Positions 55,036 through 64,000 of a stretch of DNA of 64,000 nucleotides are shown piece after piece (positions within the stretch are counted from its first letter, which is position 1; each line of letters begins with the position of its first letter). The notes under the pieces are model-generated. The model was given only the letters and a program-made list of their open reading frames with translations, did no database searches and was not told the origin of the DNA. The position numbers were made by a program, and so were the translations under genes. The stretch covers positions 868,001 through 932,000 of the forward strand of contig JBFWPN010000001.1 in NCBI GenBank assembly GCA_050249955.1. The letters run 5' to 3'. This stretch comes from CAVVIG01 sp050249955. GTDB lineage: Bacteria; Acidobacteriota; Vicinamibacteria; Vicinamibacterales; CAVVIG01.

Positions 55036-58000
55036 CAGAACGCGTGCCTCACGCGGACCTCGATCGCGTAGCTGGAGTCTTCGTTGCGCGAGAGGATCCA
55101 CGACAGCCGGTCGCTCTCGTCGTACTCGAGCAGCAGGATCTGGTCGTTGAACGAGCTGCTGAGGCTGCGCGAGAAGGTGAGGTAGACCCGGTCCGAAATG
55201 CGCTTGCCGATGGTGACACGCGCCGACGGGTTCACGCGCCCGGTCGACTGGTTGTACGGATCGATCAGCGACGGCGTCACCTGGAAGGTGTCCACACCGA
55301 AGGTCTGCTCCACCACACGCCCCACTTCGGACGCCACCGGGTTGGCGAGCAGCTGCGTGGCGCGGGTCGTGAGGATGTCGCGCTGGCGCTGGTTCGGGTT
55401 CTGCAGCGCGAGCAGCTCGGCGTCGCCAGCTCCCTGCGATCGGCGCACATCGGTGAAGAGCAGCGCCAGCACGTCGGGAGCCGGCAGCGGCGGATCGGAC
55501 GTCAGCTCGGGCTGGAGCCTGTCGAGCGTGCCCACCGCGCGCACGATCACCTGGTAGGTCTGGTAGGGCACGCGCACCCGTGTCTGCGCTTCGACGTCGA
55601 AGAACGGCTCGATGCGCGACGGGTTCGTGAAGTCGATATTGCCCCGGGTGACCAGGTAGCGGCGCCCCTCGAAGGTGATCTCGCCGCGGTCCACCTCGGC
55701 CCGCCCGAACAGCACCGGTCGATCGTAGGTCCCTCGGAGCTGGAGGTCGGCACTGGCAACGATGCGGGCGAGGTTGTTCTCGATGCGCAGGCTCGAGGGC
55801 ACCACCACCTCGAGATCGAAACGGAGCGGGATGGTGCTGGACGCTGGCGTGGGCGCCATCTCGACACCGCTGCCGCGCCCTCCGAAGCTCATGATGCCGC
55901 CGCTCGGATCCATCCGCTGGGTCCACGTGGCCTGCTTCACGCGCACGGTGCCGCCCAGCGTGGGCGCCTGCACGCTGCCGCGCAGCGAGAGGTCGGCGTC
56001 CACGGTGGACCGGATCCCCTCGGGATACCGCAGGTGCATGTCCTCGCCCCGCACGGTCACGTTCAGGTCGCCGGGCATGTACCCGTCGAGCCCCACACGG
56101 CCCCCGAACTGCACCCGTCCGCCGCCCATCGTCGCCGTGATGTCGTCCAGGCGGATGCCGCGCGAGTCGAAGCGGATGGCGCCGTTGATGCCGTCGAGGG
56201 CGTTCGGCAGCGAGAAGTGGCGGACCCGCCCGTTCGCGATGACCGCGCTGCCGCTGAAGTTCGGCTCGTACATCGGGCCGTCGATCGCGGCCGTGAGCGT
56301 GGCGCGGCCCGCGCCACGGACGTCGCGCATGAAGCCCTGCAGGATGCCCAGGTTGGCGTCGCCGTTCGCGCGCAGCGCCACGCGCTCGTCCCCGAGCGAC
56401 ACCGACCCGCCGATGGAGAGCTGCGTCTGGTCGCCCACCAGCTGGAAGTCCTCGACCCGCACCACCTGCTGCGCCATCGAGAGACGGATGGGACGCGGGA
56501 TGCGGATGGCGTAGTCGAACAGCTCCATCTCGAGCCGGTCGACCGTGGCTTCCACGTCGAGCCGTCGCACGTCCTCGAGGGGCCCGCCCACCCGGATGGT
56601 GCCGCTCGCCACGGCGCGCGTGAACTCGGACAGCTTCGGCACGTAGACCCGCACATAGGGGTCGAGCGGGCTGTCGTGGAAGCGGAAGGTCAGGTCGGCG
56701 TCGTAGCCGGTCTCGAGCGAAATGCGTCCCGTGCCGGTCAGCGCCAGCTTGTCCGAGTTGGCTTCGGCCTCACCGATCACCTCGGTGCCACGCAGGCCGA
56801 GCGTGCCGGTCACCAGCCCGACCGGCTCCTGCGCCACGGCGAAGTTGTTGATGCGGAACCGCACGTCGTAGCGCGGGAACTCGAAGGTGCTGCTGCCGGT
56901 GGCGGTGAACTCGATCACGCCCGACGGCTGCAGCGTGGGGTACGCCAGCAGCGCCACCCGCTCGGCCGGAATGCGGCGACCATCCGCGTTGAACGAATAG
57001 GTGCCGTCCCACCCGACGTAGGCGGCGCCGGTCACGGTGCCGGTCGCCTTCGCCATGGTCATGCCGTCGAGGCGGACGCCGCGGCCATCGAAGCGCAGCG
57101 AGGCGCTCGCCCGCTGGAACGGCTCGTCATACGCCACCCCATCGTCAATGGTCATGGCGCCGAAGCCGAAGGGGTTCTCGTAGTTGCCGGTGAGGTGGAA
57201 CTCGCCGCTCAGGCGGCCGGACACCGGCCAGTCGTCCAGCTCGAAGGCGTGGCGCAGGCTGTCGAGGTCGCGCCTGACGAGCCTGAACCGGGCGTTGACC
57301 TCCTCGCCGCCGTCCTTGCGCGGGTAGCCGAGCGAGTAGAGGCCCTCGGCCCTGATCTCCGAGTCCTCCTTGCGGATGATGCCGTCGGTCACCGTCACGT
57401 AGCTGTTCTCGACGACGATGTGCGCCGAGCCGTCACCCCAGAGGGTGTCCCAGGCGCGCATGTCCTCACCGGTGAAGAGCCCTTCGACGCGTGGGTTGCG
57501 GAAGGGACCCGTGAGGCCGCCGTCGAACTCGCCACGGCCGCCGAAGGCCACTGCGCCGGTCTTCGCGCCGAAGTCGGTGAGGATGCCGGCGAGCACCTGG
57601 TCGCTTTCCTGCCAGTCGGCGCTCGTCACGTGGAACCGCATGTCGGACTCGTCGCCCCACGCCGTGCGCCCCTCGAAGGAGACGTGGGTCTTCTCGGTGG
57701 CGAACCGCCCGTCGCGCAGGTCGACCGTGTCCGGCCCGAAGTCGTAGGCCGCATGCCCGGCAATCGGGATGTGCGGGGCGAGCGGCATCGGCAGGAACGG
57801 CCCCCACTCGTGCCTGGAGTGGTCGGGGTCTGCGGCGCGCACCGCGTCGAGCGACGGCACCATCGTCGTCGCACCCGCCGGCGGGGTGACGGTCACCTCG
57901 CCGCCGCCGCGATGCTCCGTGAAGCGGCCCATGGGCCATTCGAGCAGGTTGCGCCCCGTGGCCCGGCCGCCGAAGCGGACACCGGCGAACTGGTAGAAGT

Positions 58001-59123
58001 CGGTCAGCTCGGCCAGGTCGAGATTCGTGTAGCTGGCCTCGAAGCGGCCGGTGGGCTTGATCGGGTCGCTCAACGGGGCGATGTCGAAGGTGAAGCGCGC
58101 GTTACCGCCCGAGAAGCGCGAGCCGGCGTTCATCACCTTGAAGAACTTCTTGTTCCAGTGCAGCGAGCCGTACAGCGCGGGGAAGCGGTAGTCGTAGAGG
58201 CCGGCCACCTCGGAGGTGAAGTCGCCGGTGAGGTCGTGGCCCCCCTTGTACAGATGGAACGTGCCGGCGAAGTCGCCCGCGCCGTCGAGCACCCAGGGCT
58301 CGTCCTTGAAGAACAGCTCGCGCATGCGCTGGAACTGCACGCGCGACTTCACCTGGTAGGTCATCTCGGGCCACTGCGCCATGTCGAGATCGCCGGTGGC
58401 GCTGCTGACCGCACCGTCGGTGACCATCTCGATCCGGTCCATGTGGAGCTTCGACCCGTCGATGAAGAAGTGGGCGTTGAAGTCGGCCCACATCGGCACG
58501 TAGTCCTGGATCGTCACCAGGCCGCCCTTGAACGCAGCGTCGCCGTTGTAGCCCCGGCTGTTGGTGACCGTGATGTCGATGTTGGGCGCGATGATGCCCC
58601 AGGGGGTTTCGTGGTCCTCGTAGGTGAACTGTCCGCGATAGGCGTGCACGCGCTTCACCGTGGTCACGAAGCGCCGCGGCCCCGGGGGGCGGTTGCTCTC
58701 GCTGCGGCGGAACCGGACGAAGCTGTCGGTGCCCGGCCACTTCTCGACGAGCATCTGCCAGTCGGTCAGCTCGACGTCGGCCACGATGATCTCGGGCACG
58801 CGCTGGAGGAGCTTCCCCCAGTCCATCGCGATGGTGAGCTTCTTCGCAGCGAAGAACGGGCGGTCGTCCGGCTTCAGCCCTTCGATGAGGAAGTCGTCCA
58901 CCTCGAAGCGGCCGTTGGCGATGCGGATCGAGAGACCGCCGATATGGATGGGACGGCGGAGCTGCGTGGAGCCCTGGCGCTCGGCGAGCGCGCGGATGGA
59001 CGGACCGAGATCGATGCGAAGCGTGACGACGATCGCAATGGCGAGGATTGCGATGGTGCTCGCCAGGCTGATGCCGACGTATCGGAGGACCTTGAGGGCC
59101 CGCTGCCTGGAGAACAGTGACAC
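55035..59123 (-). CDS. tamB: TamB-like translocation/assembly protein (DUF490, AsmA-like)
   Basis: 1362 aa. One N-terminal membrane anchor (VGISLASTIAILAIAIVVTL) is followed by a long beta-helical AsmA/DUF490-like body with repeated strands and a conserved C-terminal TamB domain ending in a Phe (IEVRVRHAF). TamB-like proteins span the periplasm and carry lipids or support outer-membrane protein insertion with an Omp85 partner. The start is GTG 59123 with AAGGA closely upstream, 6 bp after the biotin-carrier gene. Confidence 0.88.
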   Translation of the reverse strand: MSLFSRQRALKVLRYVGISLASTIAILAIAIVVTLRIDLGPSIRALAERQGSTQLRRPIHIGGLSIRIANGRFEVDDFLIEGLKPDDRPFFAAKKLTIAMDWGKLLQRVPEIIVADVELTDWQMLVEKWPGTDSFVRFRRSESNRPPGPRRFVTTVKRVHAYRGQFTYEDHETPWGIIAPNIDITVTNSRGYNGDAAFKGGLVTIQDYVPMWADFNAHFFIDGSKLHMDRIEMVTDGAVSSATGDLDMAQWPEMTYQVKSRVQFQRMRELFFKDEPWVLDGAGDFAGTFHLYKGGHDLTGDFTSEVAGLYDYRFPALYGSLHWNKKFFKVMNAGSRFSGGNARFTFDIAPLSDPIKPTGRFEASYTNLDLAELTDFYQFAGVRFGGRATGRNLLEWPMGRFTEHRGGGEVTVTPPAGATTMVPSLDAVRAADPDHSRHEWGPFLPMPLAPHIPIAGHAAYDFGPDTVDLRDGRFATEKTHVSFEGRTAWGDESDMRFHVTSADWQESDQVLAGILTDFGAKTGAVAFGGRGEFDGGLTGPFRNPRVEGLFTGEDMRAWDTLWGDGSAHIVVENSYVTVTDGIIRKEDSEIRAEGLYSLGYPRKDGGEEVNARFRLVRRDLDSLRHAFELDDWPVSGRLSGEFHLTGNYENPFGFGAMTIDDGVAYDEPFQRASASLRFDGRGVRLDGMTMAKATGTVTGAAYVGWDGTYSFNADGRRIPAERVALLAYPTLQPSGVIEFTATGSSTFEFPRYDVRFRINNFAVAQEPVGLVTGTLGLRGTEVIGEAEANSDKLALTGTGRISLETGYDADLTFRFHDSPLDPYVRVYVPKLSEFTRAVASGTIRVGGPLEDVRRLDVEATVDRLEMELFDYAIRIPRPIRLSMAQQVVRVEDFQLVGDQTQLSIGGSVSLGDERVALRANGDANLGILQGFMRDVRGAGRATLTAAIDGPMYEPNFSGSAVIANGRVRHFSLPNALDGINGAIRFDSRGIRLDDITATMGGGRVQFGGRVGLDGYMPGDLNVTVRGEDMHLRYPEGIRSTVDADLSLRGSVQAPTLGGTVRVKQATWTQRMDPSGGIMSFGGRGSGVEMAPTPASSTIPLRFDLEVVVPSSLRIENNLARIVASADLQLRGTYDRPVLFGRAEVDRGEITFEGRRYLVTRGNIDFTNPSRIEPFFDVEAQTRVRVPYQTYQVIVRAVGTLDRLQPELTSDPPLPAPDVLALLFTDVRRSQGAGDAELLALQNPNQRQRDILTTRATQLLANPVASEVGRVVEQTFGVDTFQVTPSLIDPYNQSTGRVNPSARVTIGKRISDRVYLTFSRSLSSSFNDQILLLEYDESDRLSWILSRNEDSSYAIEVRVRHAF

Positions 59124-59129
59124 GTATCC

Positions 59130-59651
59130 TTAGGATGGCGTGATGATCGCGAGGAGGGTGCCGGCCTCGACCGACTGCCCCTCCTGCACGAGCACCTCGG
59201 TGACGGTACCGTCACGCGAGGCGCGGAGCTCGTTTTCCATCTTCATGGCTTCGATGACGACGACCGGCTGCCGATGCAGCACGGCGTCGCCCGGCTTGCC
59301 GACGATGCGGACGATCTTCCCGGGCATGGGCGCCACGATGCGCTGCGGTCCCGAGCCGCCGGAGGCCGCCTCGTCCTTCCGGCCGTAACGGCGTCGGGCA
59401 TTGAGGCTGACCGGCACGGGCACGGGGCCGATGCCGAAGACGTGGTGACCGGACACCGGGTCGATGGCGACGGGGATTTCGTGGCTCAGCACCTGCTCCT
59501 CCCCCGCAATCAGCAAGGAGAGCGTGTGCCCCGCCACGTGCGCCGCATCGACCACCCAGCGCTGGTCGTCGAACGACACCACGAACCCGCCGTCCTTGCG
59601 GACGACGCTGACCTGCCTCGACTGTCCGTTGACCTCGATCTCGTACTGCAC
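59130..59651 (-). CDS. Biotin carboxyl carrier subunit of an acyl-CoA carboxylase
   Basis: 173 aa. The C-terminal biotinyl domain carries EAMKMEN with the biotinylated Lys137, preceded by IVAPMPGKIV. The N-terminal half has a beta-rich acyl-CoA carboxylase linker. It lies just downstream of the biotin carboxylase gene in the same operon, 2 bp apart, so the two subunits are made together. Confidence 0.9.
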   Translation of the reverse strand: MQYEIEVNGQSRQVSVVRKDGGFVVSFDDQRWVVDAAHVAGHTLSLLIAGEEQVLSHEIPVAIDPVSGHHVFGIGPVPVPVSLNARRRYGRKDEAASGGSGPQRIVAPMPGKIVRIVGKPGDAVLHRQPVVVIEAMKMENELRASRDGTVTEVLVQEGQSVEAGTLLAIITPS

Positions 59652-59653
59652 GG

Positions 59654-61192
59654 CTATCGCAACCCTTCGCTGCGCGCGCGTGTCTTCCAGCGCGTGGCAC
59701 CCGCGGCCACCGGCTCTGCGGATGTCGTGGCGAATGCAGACGCACCGGCGGTGCGCGGGGCGAGCGCCAGCTGCAGGGCACCAGCCACTGCGGCGAGGGT
59801 CTCGGCCTGGGCATCCGGTTCGACGAACGGACGCCCGTTCCTGGCTTTCAGGATCTCATCGAGGTAGGTCGTGTGGAACGCGCTGCTCTGGAACTCCGGC
59901 TGCGCGAGCAGCCAGGTGAAGAACGGCACCGTGGTCTTGATGCCGGTGACCACGTACTCGCCAAGCGCACGCTTCATGCGCGCGACGGCCGCTGGACGAT
60001 CCTCGGCCCAGGCCACCAGCTTCGAGATCATCGGGTCGTAGAAGATCGGCACCTCGAGGCCGGCCGTCGCGCCGCTGTCGTCGCGGATGCCGGGACCGTT
60101 CGGCACGCGCAGGTGCTGGATGCGGCCGGGCGACGGCAGGAAGTTGTTGTCGGGATCCTCGGCGTAGATGCGGCACTCGATGGCGTGGCCGTTCGGCGTC
60201 AGCACCTTCTGCGGGTCGAGCGTCAGCTTCTCGCCGCGCGCGATGCGGATCTGCCAGCGGACGAGGTCGACGCCGGTCACCATCTCGGTGATCGGGTGCT
60301 CCACCTGCAGGCGCGTGTTCATCTCGAGGAAGTAGAACCGGCCGTCCTGGTCGAGCAGGAACTCGATGGTGCCCGCGTTCGTGTAGCCGGCCGCACGGGC
60401 CACCGCGGCTGCCGCCGACGTGATCTGCAGGCGCAGCTCGGCCGACACCGCGAGCGACGGCGTCTCCTCCACCACCTTCTGGTGCCGCCGCTGGATGGAA
60501 CACTCGCGCTCGACGAACGGGAGCACGGTGCCGTGCTGGTCGGCCAGCAGCTGCACCTCGATGTGCCGCGGGTGCGTGATGCGCCGCTCCAGGAAGACCG
60601 CGGGATCGCCGAAGGCGGTGCCCGCCTCGGAGCGTGCGGCACGCACCGCACCGAGCAGGTCGGCGGCGCCGGTCACCGTGCGCATGCCCTTGCCGCCACC
60701 GCCGGCCACCGCCTTCACCAGCAGCGGGTAGCCGATCTCCTCGCCAATCCGCAGGATCTCGGCGTCGCTGGTGTCGGCACCGAGCGGGTCTGGCGTGCCC
60801 GGCACCACCGGCACGCCGGCACGAACGGCCACCTCGCGCGCCGCGGTCTTGCTGCCCATCAGCGCCACCGCTTCCGGCGACGGCCCGATGAAGGTGATCC
60901 CGGCGTCGCGACAGGCCGCCGCGAAGTCTTCGTTCTCGGCCAGGAAGCCGTACCCGGGATGGATGGCATCCGCGCCGCAGCGCTTCGCCACGTCGATGAT
61001 CGTGTCGATCCGGAGGTAGCTCTCGCGCGGCGCACTCGGCCCGATGGGGTACGCCTCGTCGGCATACCGGACGTGCAGCGCGCTCCGATCGCACTCGGAA
61101 TAGACCGCCACGGGCGAGATCTGCATCTCGCGGCAGGCACGGATGATCCGGACGGCGATCTCGCCGCGGTTCGCGATGAGGACTTTACGCAA
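59654..61192 (-). CDS. accC: Biotin carboxylase subunit of acetyl/propionyl-CoA carboxylase
   Basis: 512 aa, with RKVLIANRGEIAVRIIRACR at the N terminus, ATP-grasp Gly-rich loop AVAGGGGKGMR, ECSIQRRHQKVVEE and EMNTRLQVEHPITE. It carboxylates biotin using bicarbonate and ATP. The start codon appears to be TTG 61192; no closer alternative keeps the conserved N terminus. A TAGAAT -10 lies 30 nt upstream. The pairing with a separate pccB-type subunit suggests a propionyl-CoA or broad acyl-CoA carboxylase. Confidence 0.93.
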   Translation of the reverse strand: MRKVLIANRGEIAVRIIRACREMQISPVAVYSECDRSALHVRYADEAYPIGPSAPRESYLRIDTIIDVAKRCGADAIHPGYGFLAENEDFAAACRDAGITFIGPSPEAVALMGSKTAAREVAVRAGVPVVPGTPDPLGADTSDAEILRIGEEIGYPLLVKAVAGGGGKGMRTVTGAADLLGAVRAARSEAGTAFGDPAVFLERRITHPRHIEVQLLADQHGTVLPFVERECSIQRRHQKVVEETPSLAVSAELRLQITSAAAAVARAAGYTNAGTIEFLLDQDGRFYFLEMNTRLQVEHPITEMVTGVDLVRWQIRIARGEKLTLDPQKVLTPNGHAIECRIYAEDPDNNFLPSPGRIQHLRVPNGPGIRDDSGATAGLEVPIFYDPMISKLVAWAEDRPAAVARMKRALGEYVVTGIKTTVPFFTWLLAQPEFQSSAFHTTYLDEILKARNGRPFVEPDAQAETLAAVAGALQLALAPRTAGASAFATTSAEPVAAGATRWKTRARSEGLR

Positions 61193-61222
61193 GGGTCGGC
61201 CTGGTGGTTTCGACAGCTAACT

Positions 61223-61228
61223 ATTCTA
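61223..61228 (-). promoter_or_regulatory. Extended -10 TGcTAGAAT for accC
   Basis: TAGAAT in minus-strand sense with TG one base upstream, about 24 nt between the predicted start and the TTG. It suggests an internal promoter between pccB and accC. Confidence 0.45.
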
Positions 61229-61291
61229 GCACCGCGACTTACGCGGGCGTCCGGCCGTCTCGACCGGTCGGGCACTTCATCCGGCGACCCC

Positions 61292-62833
61292 TCAGAGGGG
61301 GATGTTGCCGTGCTTCTTGGGCGGGTTCCGGTCGCGCTTGTTCTCCAGGTTCCGGAGGGCGGCAATCAGCTTCCGCCGCGTGTCGCGCGGATGGATCACC
61401 TCGTCGACGAAGCCCCGCGAGGCGGCCACGTACGGGTTGGCGAACTTGCTGCGGAACTCGGCCACCTTCTCCGCCCGCGCGGCAATGGCGTCGGCCGCGG
61501 CATCCAGCTCGCGCTTGTACAGCACGTTCACCGCACCCTCGGGCCCCATCACCGCGATCTCGGCCGTTGGCCACGCATAGTTGAAGTCGGTCCGAATGTG
61601 CTTGCTGGACATGACGCAGTAGGCCCCACCGTAGGCCTTGCGCGTAATCACGGTCACCTTCGGCACGGTGGCCTCGGCAAACGCGTAGAGCAGCTTGGCC
61701 CCGTGGCGGATGATGCCGCCGTACTCCTGCACGGTGCCCGGCAGGAAACCCGGCACGTCCTCGAAGGTGACGAGCGGGATGTTGAAGGCATCGCAGAACC
61801 GGACGAACCGCGCGCCCTTCACCGACGCGTCGATGTCGAGCACCCCGGCCAGTACCGCCGGCTGGTTCGCCACGATGCCGACCGACCGCCCGTCGATCCG
61901 CGCGAAGCCGACGACGATGTTGCGGGCGTAGTGCTGGTGCACCTCGAGGAAATACCCCTCATCCACCACGGCGTGGATCACGTCCAGCATGTCGTACGGC
62001 TGGTTGGGCGACGCCGGGACGAGTCGGTCGAGCTCCGGCAGCTCACGATCGGCATCCTCGGCCGCGGGCAGCCGCGGCGGGTCGTCCACGTTGTTCGAGG
62101 GCAGGAAGGAGAGCAGGTCGCGAATCAGCCCGATGCACTCCTTGTCATCGTCCACCGCGAAGTGGGCGACGCCGCTCGTGGCGTTGTGCGTCATCGCGCC
62201 GCCGAGCTGTTCCTTGGTCACCTCCTCGTGGGTGACCGTCTTGATGACGTCGGGGCCGGTCACGAACATGTAGCTCGTGTTCTTCACCATCACGTTGAAG
62301 TCGGTGATGGCCGGCGAGTAGACCGCGCCGCCCGCGCAGGGCCCCATGATGGCGGAGATCTGCGGGATGACGCCCGAGGCGAGCGTGTTGCGCAGGAAGA
62401 TGTCGGCGTAGCCGCCGAGCGACATCACCCCCTCCTGGATGCGCGCGCCGCCCGAGTCGTTGAGGCCGACCACCGGTGCGCCGAGGCGCATCGCGAGGTC
62501 CATGACCTTGACGATCTTCGCGGCGTTGGTCTCGGACAGCGAGCCGCCGAACACGGTGAAGTCCTGCGCGAAGGCGAAGACCTGGCGTCCGTCGACGAGC
62601 CCGTGCCCGGCCACGACGCCGTCGCCGGGAATCAACTGGCCGGCCATGCCGAAGTCCAGGCACCGGTGGGTGACGAGCTTGTCCACCTCCTCGAAGGTGC
62701 CCGGATCGAACAGCAGCTCGATGCGCTCGCGCGCGGTGAGCTTGCCCGCCTCGTGCTGGCGGCGCAGGCGGTCTTCGCCGCCGCCGAGTTCGGCGCGACG
62801 TTCGAGGTCGTCGAGAACGGAAATGGGGTCCAT
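61292..62833 (-). CDS. pccB: Acyl-CoA carboxylase carboxyltransferase (PccB-like)
   Basis: 513 aa with the two crotonase-like halves of the carboxyltransferase: GGEDRLRRQHEAGKLTARERI at the N terminus, LNDSGGARIQEGV, GPCAGGAVYSPAITDF and later GFLPGTVQEYGGIIRHGAKLL, the PccB/MmdA signature. It moves carboxyl from biotin to propionyl-CoA or a related acyl-CoA. It is followed after 99 bp by accC and preceded by the transaldolase gene. Confidence 0.94.
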   Translation of the reverse strand: MDPISVLDDLERRAELGGGEDRLRRQHEAGKLTARERIELLFDPGTFEEVDKLVTHRCLDFGMAGQLIPGDGVVAGHGLVDGRQVFAFAQDFTVFGGSLSETNAAKIVKVMDLAMRLGAPVVGLNDSGGARIQEGVMSLGGYADIFLRNTLASGVIPQISAIMGPCAGGAVYSPAITDFNVMVKNTSYMFVTGPDVIKTVTHEEVTKEQLGGAMTHNATSGVAHFAVDDDKECIGLIRDLLSFLPSNNVDDPPRLPAAEDADRELPELDRLVPASPNQPYDMLDVIHAVVDEGYFLEVHQHYARNIVVGFARIDGRSVGIVANQPAVLAGVLDIDASVKGARFVRFCDAFNIPLVTFEDVPGFLPGTVQEYGGIIRHGAKLLYAFAEATVPKVTVITRKAYGGAYCVMSSKHIRTDFNYAWPTAEIAVMGPEGAVNVLYKRELDAAADAIAARAEKVAEFRSKFANPYVAASRGFVDEVIHPRDTRRKLIAALRNLENKRDRNPPKKHGNIPL

Positions 62834-62860
62834 CGTGTCGGCTGCTCAGGCGATCGGTGG

Positions 62861-63514
62861 CTACTTGCCGGACGGGTACGCCTTCTCCCAGTCCTTCAGG
62901 AAACGCTCGAGGCCGCTCGTCGTGAGCGGGTGGTTGAACAGCTGGTCGATCACCGCGGGCGGGCAGGTGCAGATGTCCGCGCCCATCTTCGCCGCATCCA
63001 CGATGTGGATCGGGTTGCGGCAGCTGGCCACCAGGACCTCGGTGGTGAAGTCGTAGTTGTCGTAGATCTGGACGATCTCGCGGATCAGGTCCATGCCGGT
63101 CTGGCCGATGTCATCGAGCCGGCCGACGAACGGGCTCACGAAGGTGGCCCCCGCCTTGGCCGCGAGCAGCGCCTGCGCCGCCGAGAACACCAGCGTGACA
63201 TTCACGCGGATCCCCTCGTCCGACAGCGCCTTGCACGCGCGGATGCCATTGCGCGTCAGCGGCAGCTTCACCACCATGTGCTCGTCCAGCGCCGCGATCT
63301 CGTGCCCCTCGCGCAGCATGCCGTCGAACTCGGTGGAGATGACCTCGCCGCTCACCGGCCCCTTCACGATGCCGCAGATCTTCTTGAGGTTCTCCTTGTA
63401 GTCCCCCGGCTCCTTCGCCAGGAGCGACGGGTTCGTCGTCACGCCGTCGATGATGCCGAGGGCGCACAGTGTCTCGATGTCCTTGATGTTGCCGCTATCC
63501 ACGAAGAGCTTCAT
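62861..63514 (-). CDS. Transaldolase/fructose-6-phosphate aldolase (short type)
   Basis: 217 aa, the size of the FSA/TalC subfamily. MKLFVDSGNIKDIETLCAL, DGVTTNPSLL, Schiff-base Lys83 in VVKLPLT and NVTLVFS are visible. It acts in the cytoplasm on C3-C7 sugar phosphates; transaldolase and fructose-6-phosphate aldolase activities cannot be separated by eye. ATG 63514 follows GAGAGGT at good spacing. It is 27 bp upstream of pccB on the same strand. Confidence 0.92.
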   Translation of the reverse strand: MKLFVDSGNIKDIETLCALGIIDGVTTNPSLLAKEPGDYKENLKKICGIVKGPVSGEVISTEFDGMLREGHEIAALDEHMVVKLPLTRNGIRACKALSDEGIRVNVTLVFSAAQALLAAKAGATFVSPFVGRLDDIGQTGMDLIREIVQIYDNYDFTTEVLVASCRNPIHIVDAAKMGADICTCPPAVIDQLFNHPLTTSGLERFLKDWEKAYPSGK

Positions 63515-63557
63515 ATCGACCTCTCGCTGACGCGGACCGGCTGAGTGTGATTTCAGC

Positions 63558-63590
63558 GCGAAATCCGCGCAATGTGATTGCGAATTTCGC
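63558..63590. repeat. Two-tier inverted repeat between FAH gene and transaldolase
   Basis: GCGAAAT pairs with ATTTCGC and, inside it, CGCAAT pairs with ATTGCG around a gtg loop, giving 13 bp interrupted by a ccg/a internal loop. It could be an operator, a processing hairpin or a weak terminator. No T-run follows on either strand. Confidence 0.5.
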
Positions 63591-63631
63591 CCGACCTGAA
63601 TCGACGCCCCCGTCCGTCCGCCCGCCCCGCC

Positions 63632-64000
63632 TCAGGGCGTGTCGTTACTGACCGGATTGCTCAACTCACCAACCCCCTCCACCCGGACACTCACCACGTC
63701 GCCCGCCACGATCGGGCCGACGCCCGCGGGCGTGCCCGTGGAGATGATGTCCCCGGGCTCGAGCGTCATCACGAAGGTGATGTACTCGACCAGGAACTCG
63801 ATCGGGAAGATCAGGTTGCTCGTGCTGCCGTTCTGCCGGCGCTCGCCGTTCACGAACCCTTCCACGGCACGGGGTCCGCGCCTGCCGCCAATCTCGATGC
63901 ACGGGCCGAACGGCGCAAAGGTGTCGAACCCCTTGGCCCGGGTGTACTGCGTTTCCCTGTTCTGGATGTCGCGCGCGGTGACGTCGTTCAGGCAGGTGAC
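63632..64000 (-). CDS. Fumarylacetoacetate hydrolase family protein (5' end cut by the window edge)
   Basis: The C-terminal 122 residues are present and the frame is open through base 64000. It begins VTCLNDVTARDIQNRE, and GFDTFAPFGPCIE, NLIFPIEFLVEYIT and LEPGDIISTGTPAGVGPI are classic of the FAH catalytic fold (acylpyruvase/2-hydroxyhepta-2,4-diene-1,7-dioate isomerase-like). No signal peptide can be judged. It is followed by a two-tier inverted repeat and then the transaldolase gene. Confidence 0.9.
   Translation of the reverse strand, partial: VTCLNDVTARDIQNRETQYTRAKGFDTFAPFGPCIEIGGRRGPRAVEGFVNGERRQNGSTSNLIFPIEFLVEYITFVMTLEPGDIISTGTPAGVGPIVAGDVVSVRVEGVGELSNPVSNDTP

Noticed and set aside
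54993..63544. Very long open frames on the + strand opposite tamB, accC and pccB (for example 54993-59120 and 59873-63544)
   Set aside because: They mirror the codon structure of well-recognised minus-strand genes in GC-rich DNA; the translations are His/Arg/Val-rich with no domain, and the opposite strand carries clear family motifs.

Overview
The window reads as a chromosomal segment of a GC-rich Gram-negative bacterium. The gene set (outer-membrane Bam/Tam-type genes, many lipoproteins, a B12-dependent ribonucleotide reductase, a stand-alone CtaA, numerous GTG starts) fits Acidobacteriota, most likely the Vicinamibacteria lineage. That placement is inference from gene content and composition; no rRNA or tRNA gene is present to test it.

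Layout. 129-5050 (+): engB, rho, a multi-pass membrane protein, an aldo/keto reductase and rpmE. 4968-8788 (-): mrfA and mrfB, a DNA-repair helicase/exonuclease pair. 8930-16783: short-chain dehydrogenases, an APC permease, an alpha/beta hydrolase, DUF547, DinB-like and DUF411 proteins and an RlmA-like methyltransferase. 16798-20125: an intact ISXO2/IS1595-type transposon with inverted terminal repeats and an 8-bp target duplication, carrying five passenger genes that include a PIN-nuclease cassette. 20174-22432 (-): small membrane proteins and an SRPBCC protein. 22579-30478: a lipoprotein FAH-family enzyme, a thioesterase and a complete translationally coupled peptide ABC importer. 30492-37254: a sulfotransferase, an M28 peptidase, heme A synthase, a single-CxxCH secreted protein and a GAF-nucleotide cyclase-TIR fusion. 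37317-45090: an MHS-type transporter, a lipoprotein amidohydrolase coupled to an NHL-repeat protein, a ModA-like binding protein and nrdJ with a long structured leader. 45950-51578: an NtrC/sensor-kinase pair, lipoproteins and a CPBP protease. 51594-63632 and onward (-): a probable long operon running from transaldolase and an acyl-CoA carboxylase (pccB, accC, biotin carrier) into TamB, a BamA/TamA-type Omp85 protein and a SurA-N chaperone, with a further FAH-family gene cut by the right edge.

Recurring signals. At least a dozen genes have a -10-like hexamer ending 6-8 nt before the start codon and no room for a Shine-Dalgarno, as expected of leaderless mRNAs. Many neighbours overlap by ATGA, implying translational coupling. 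Seven intergenic loci carry degenerate tandem repeats with a 7-bp period. The strongest candidates for something new are the cargo-carrying transposon with its PIN cassette, the one-polypeptide cyclase-TIR protein, and the leader of nrdJ.
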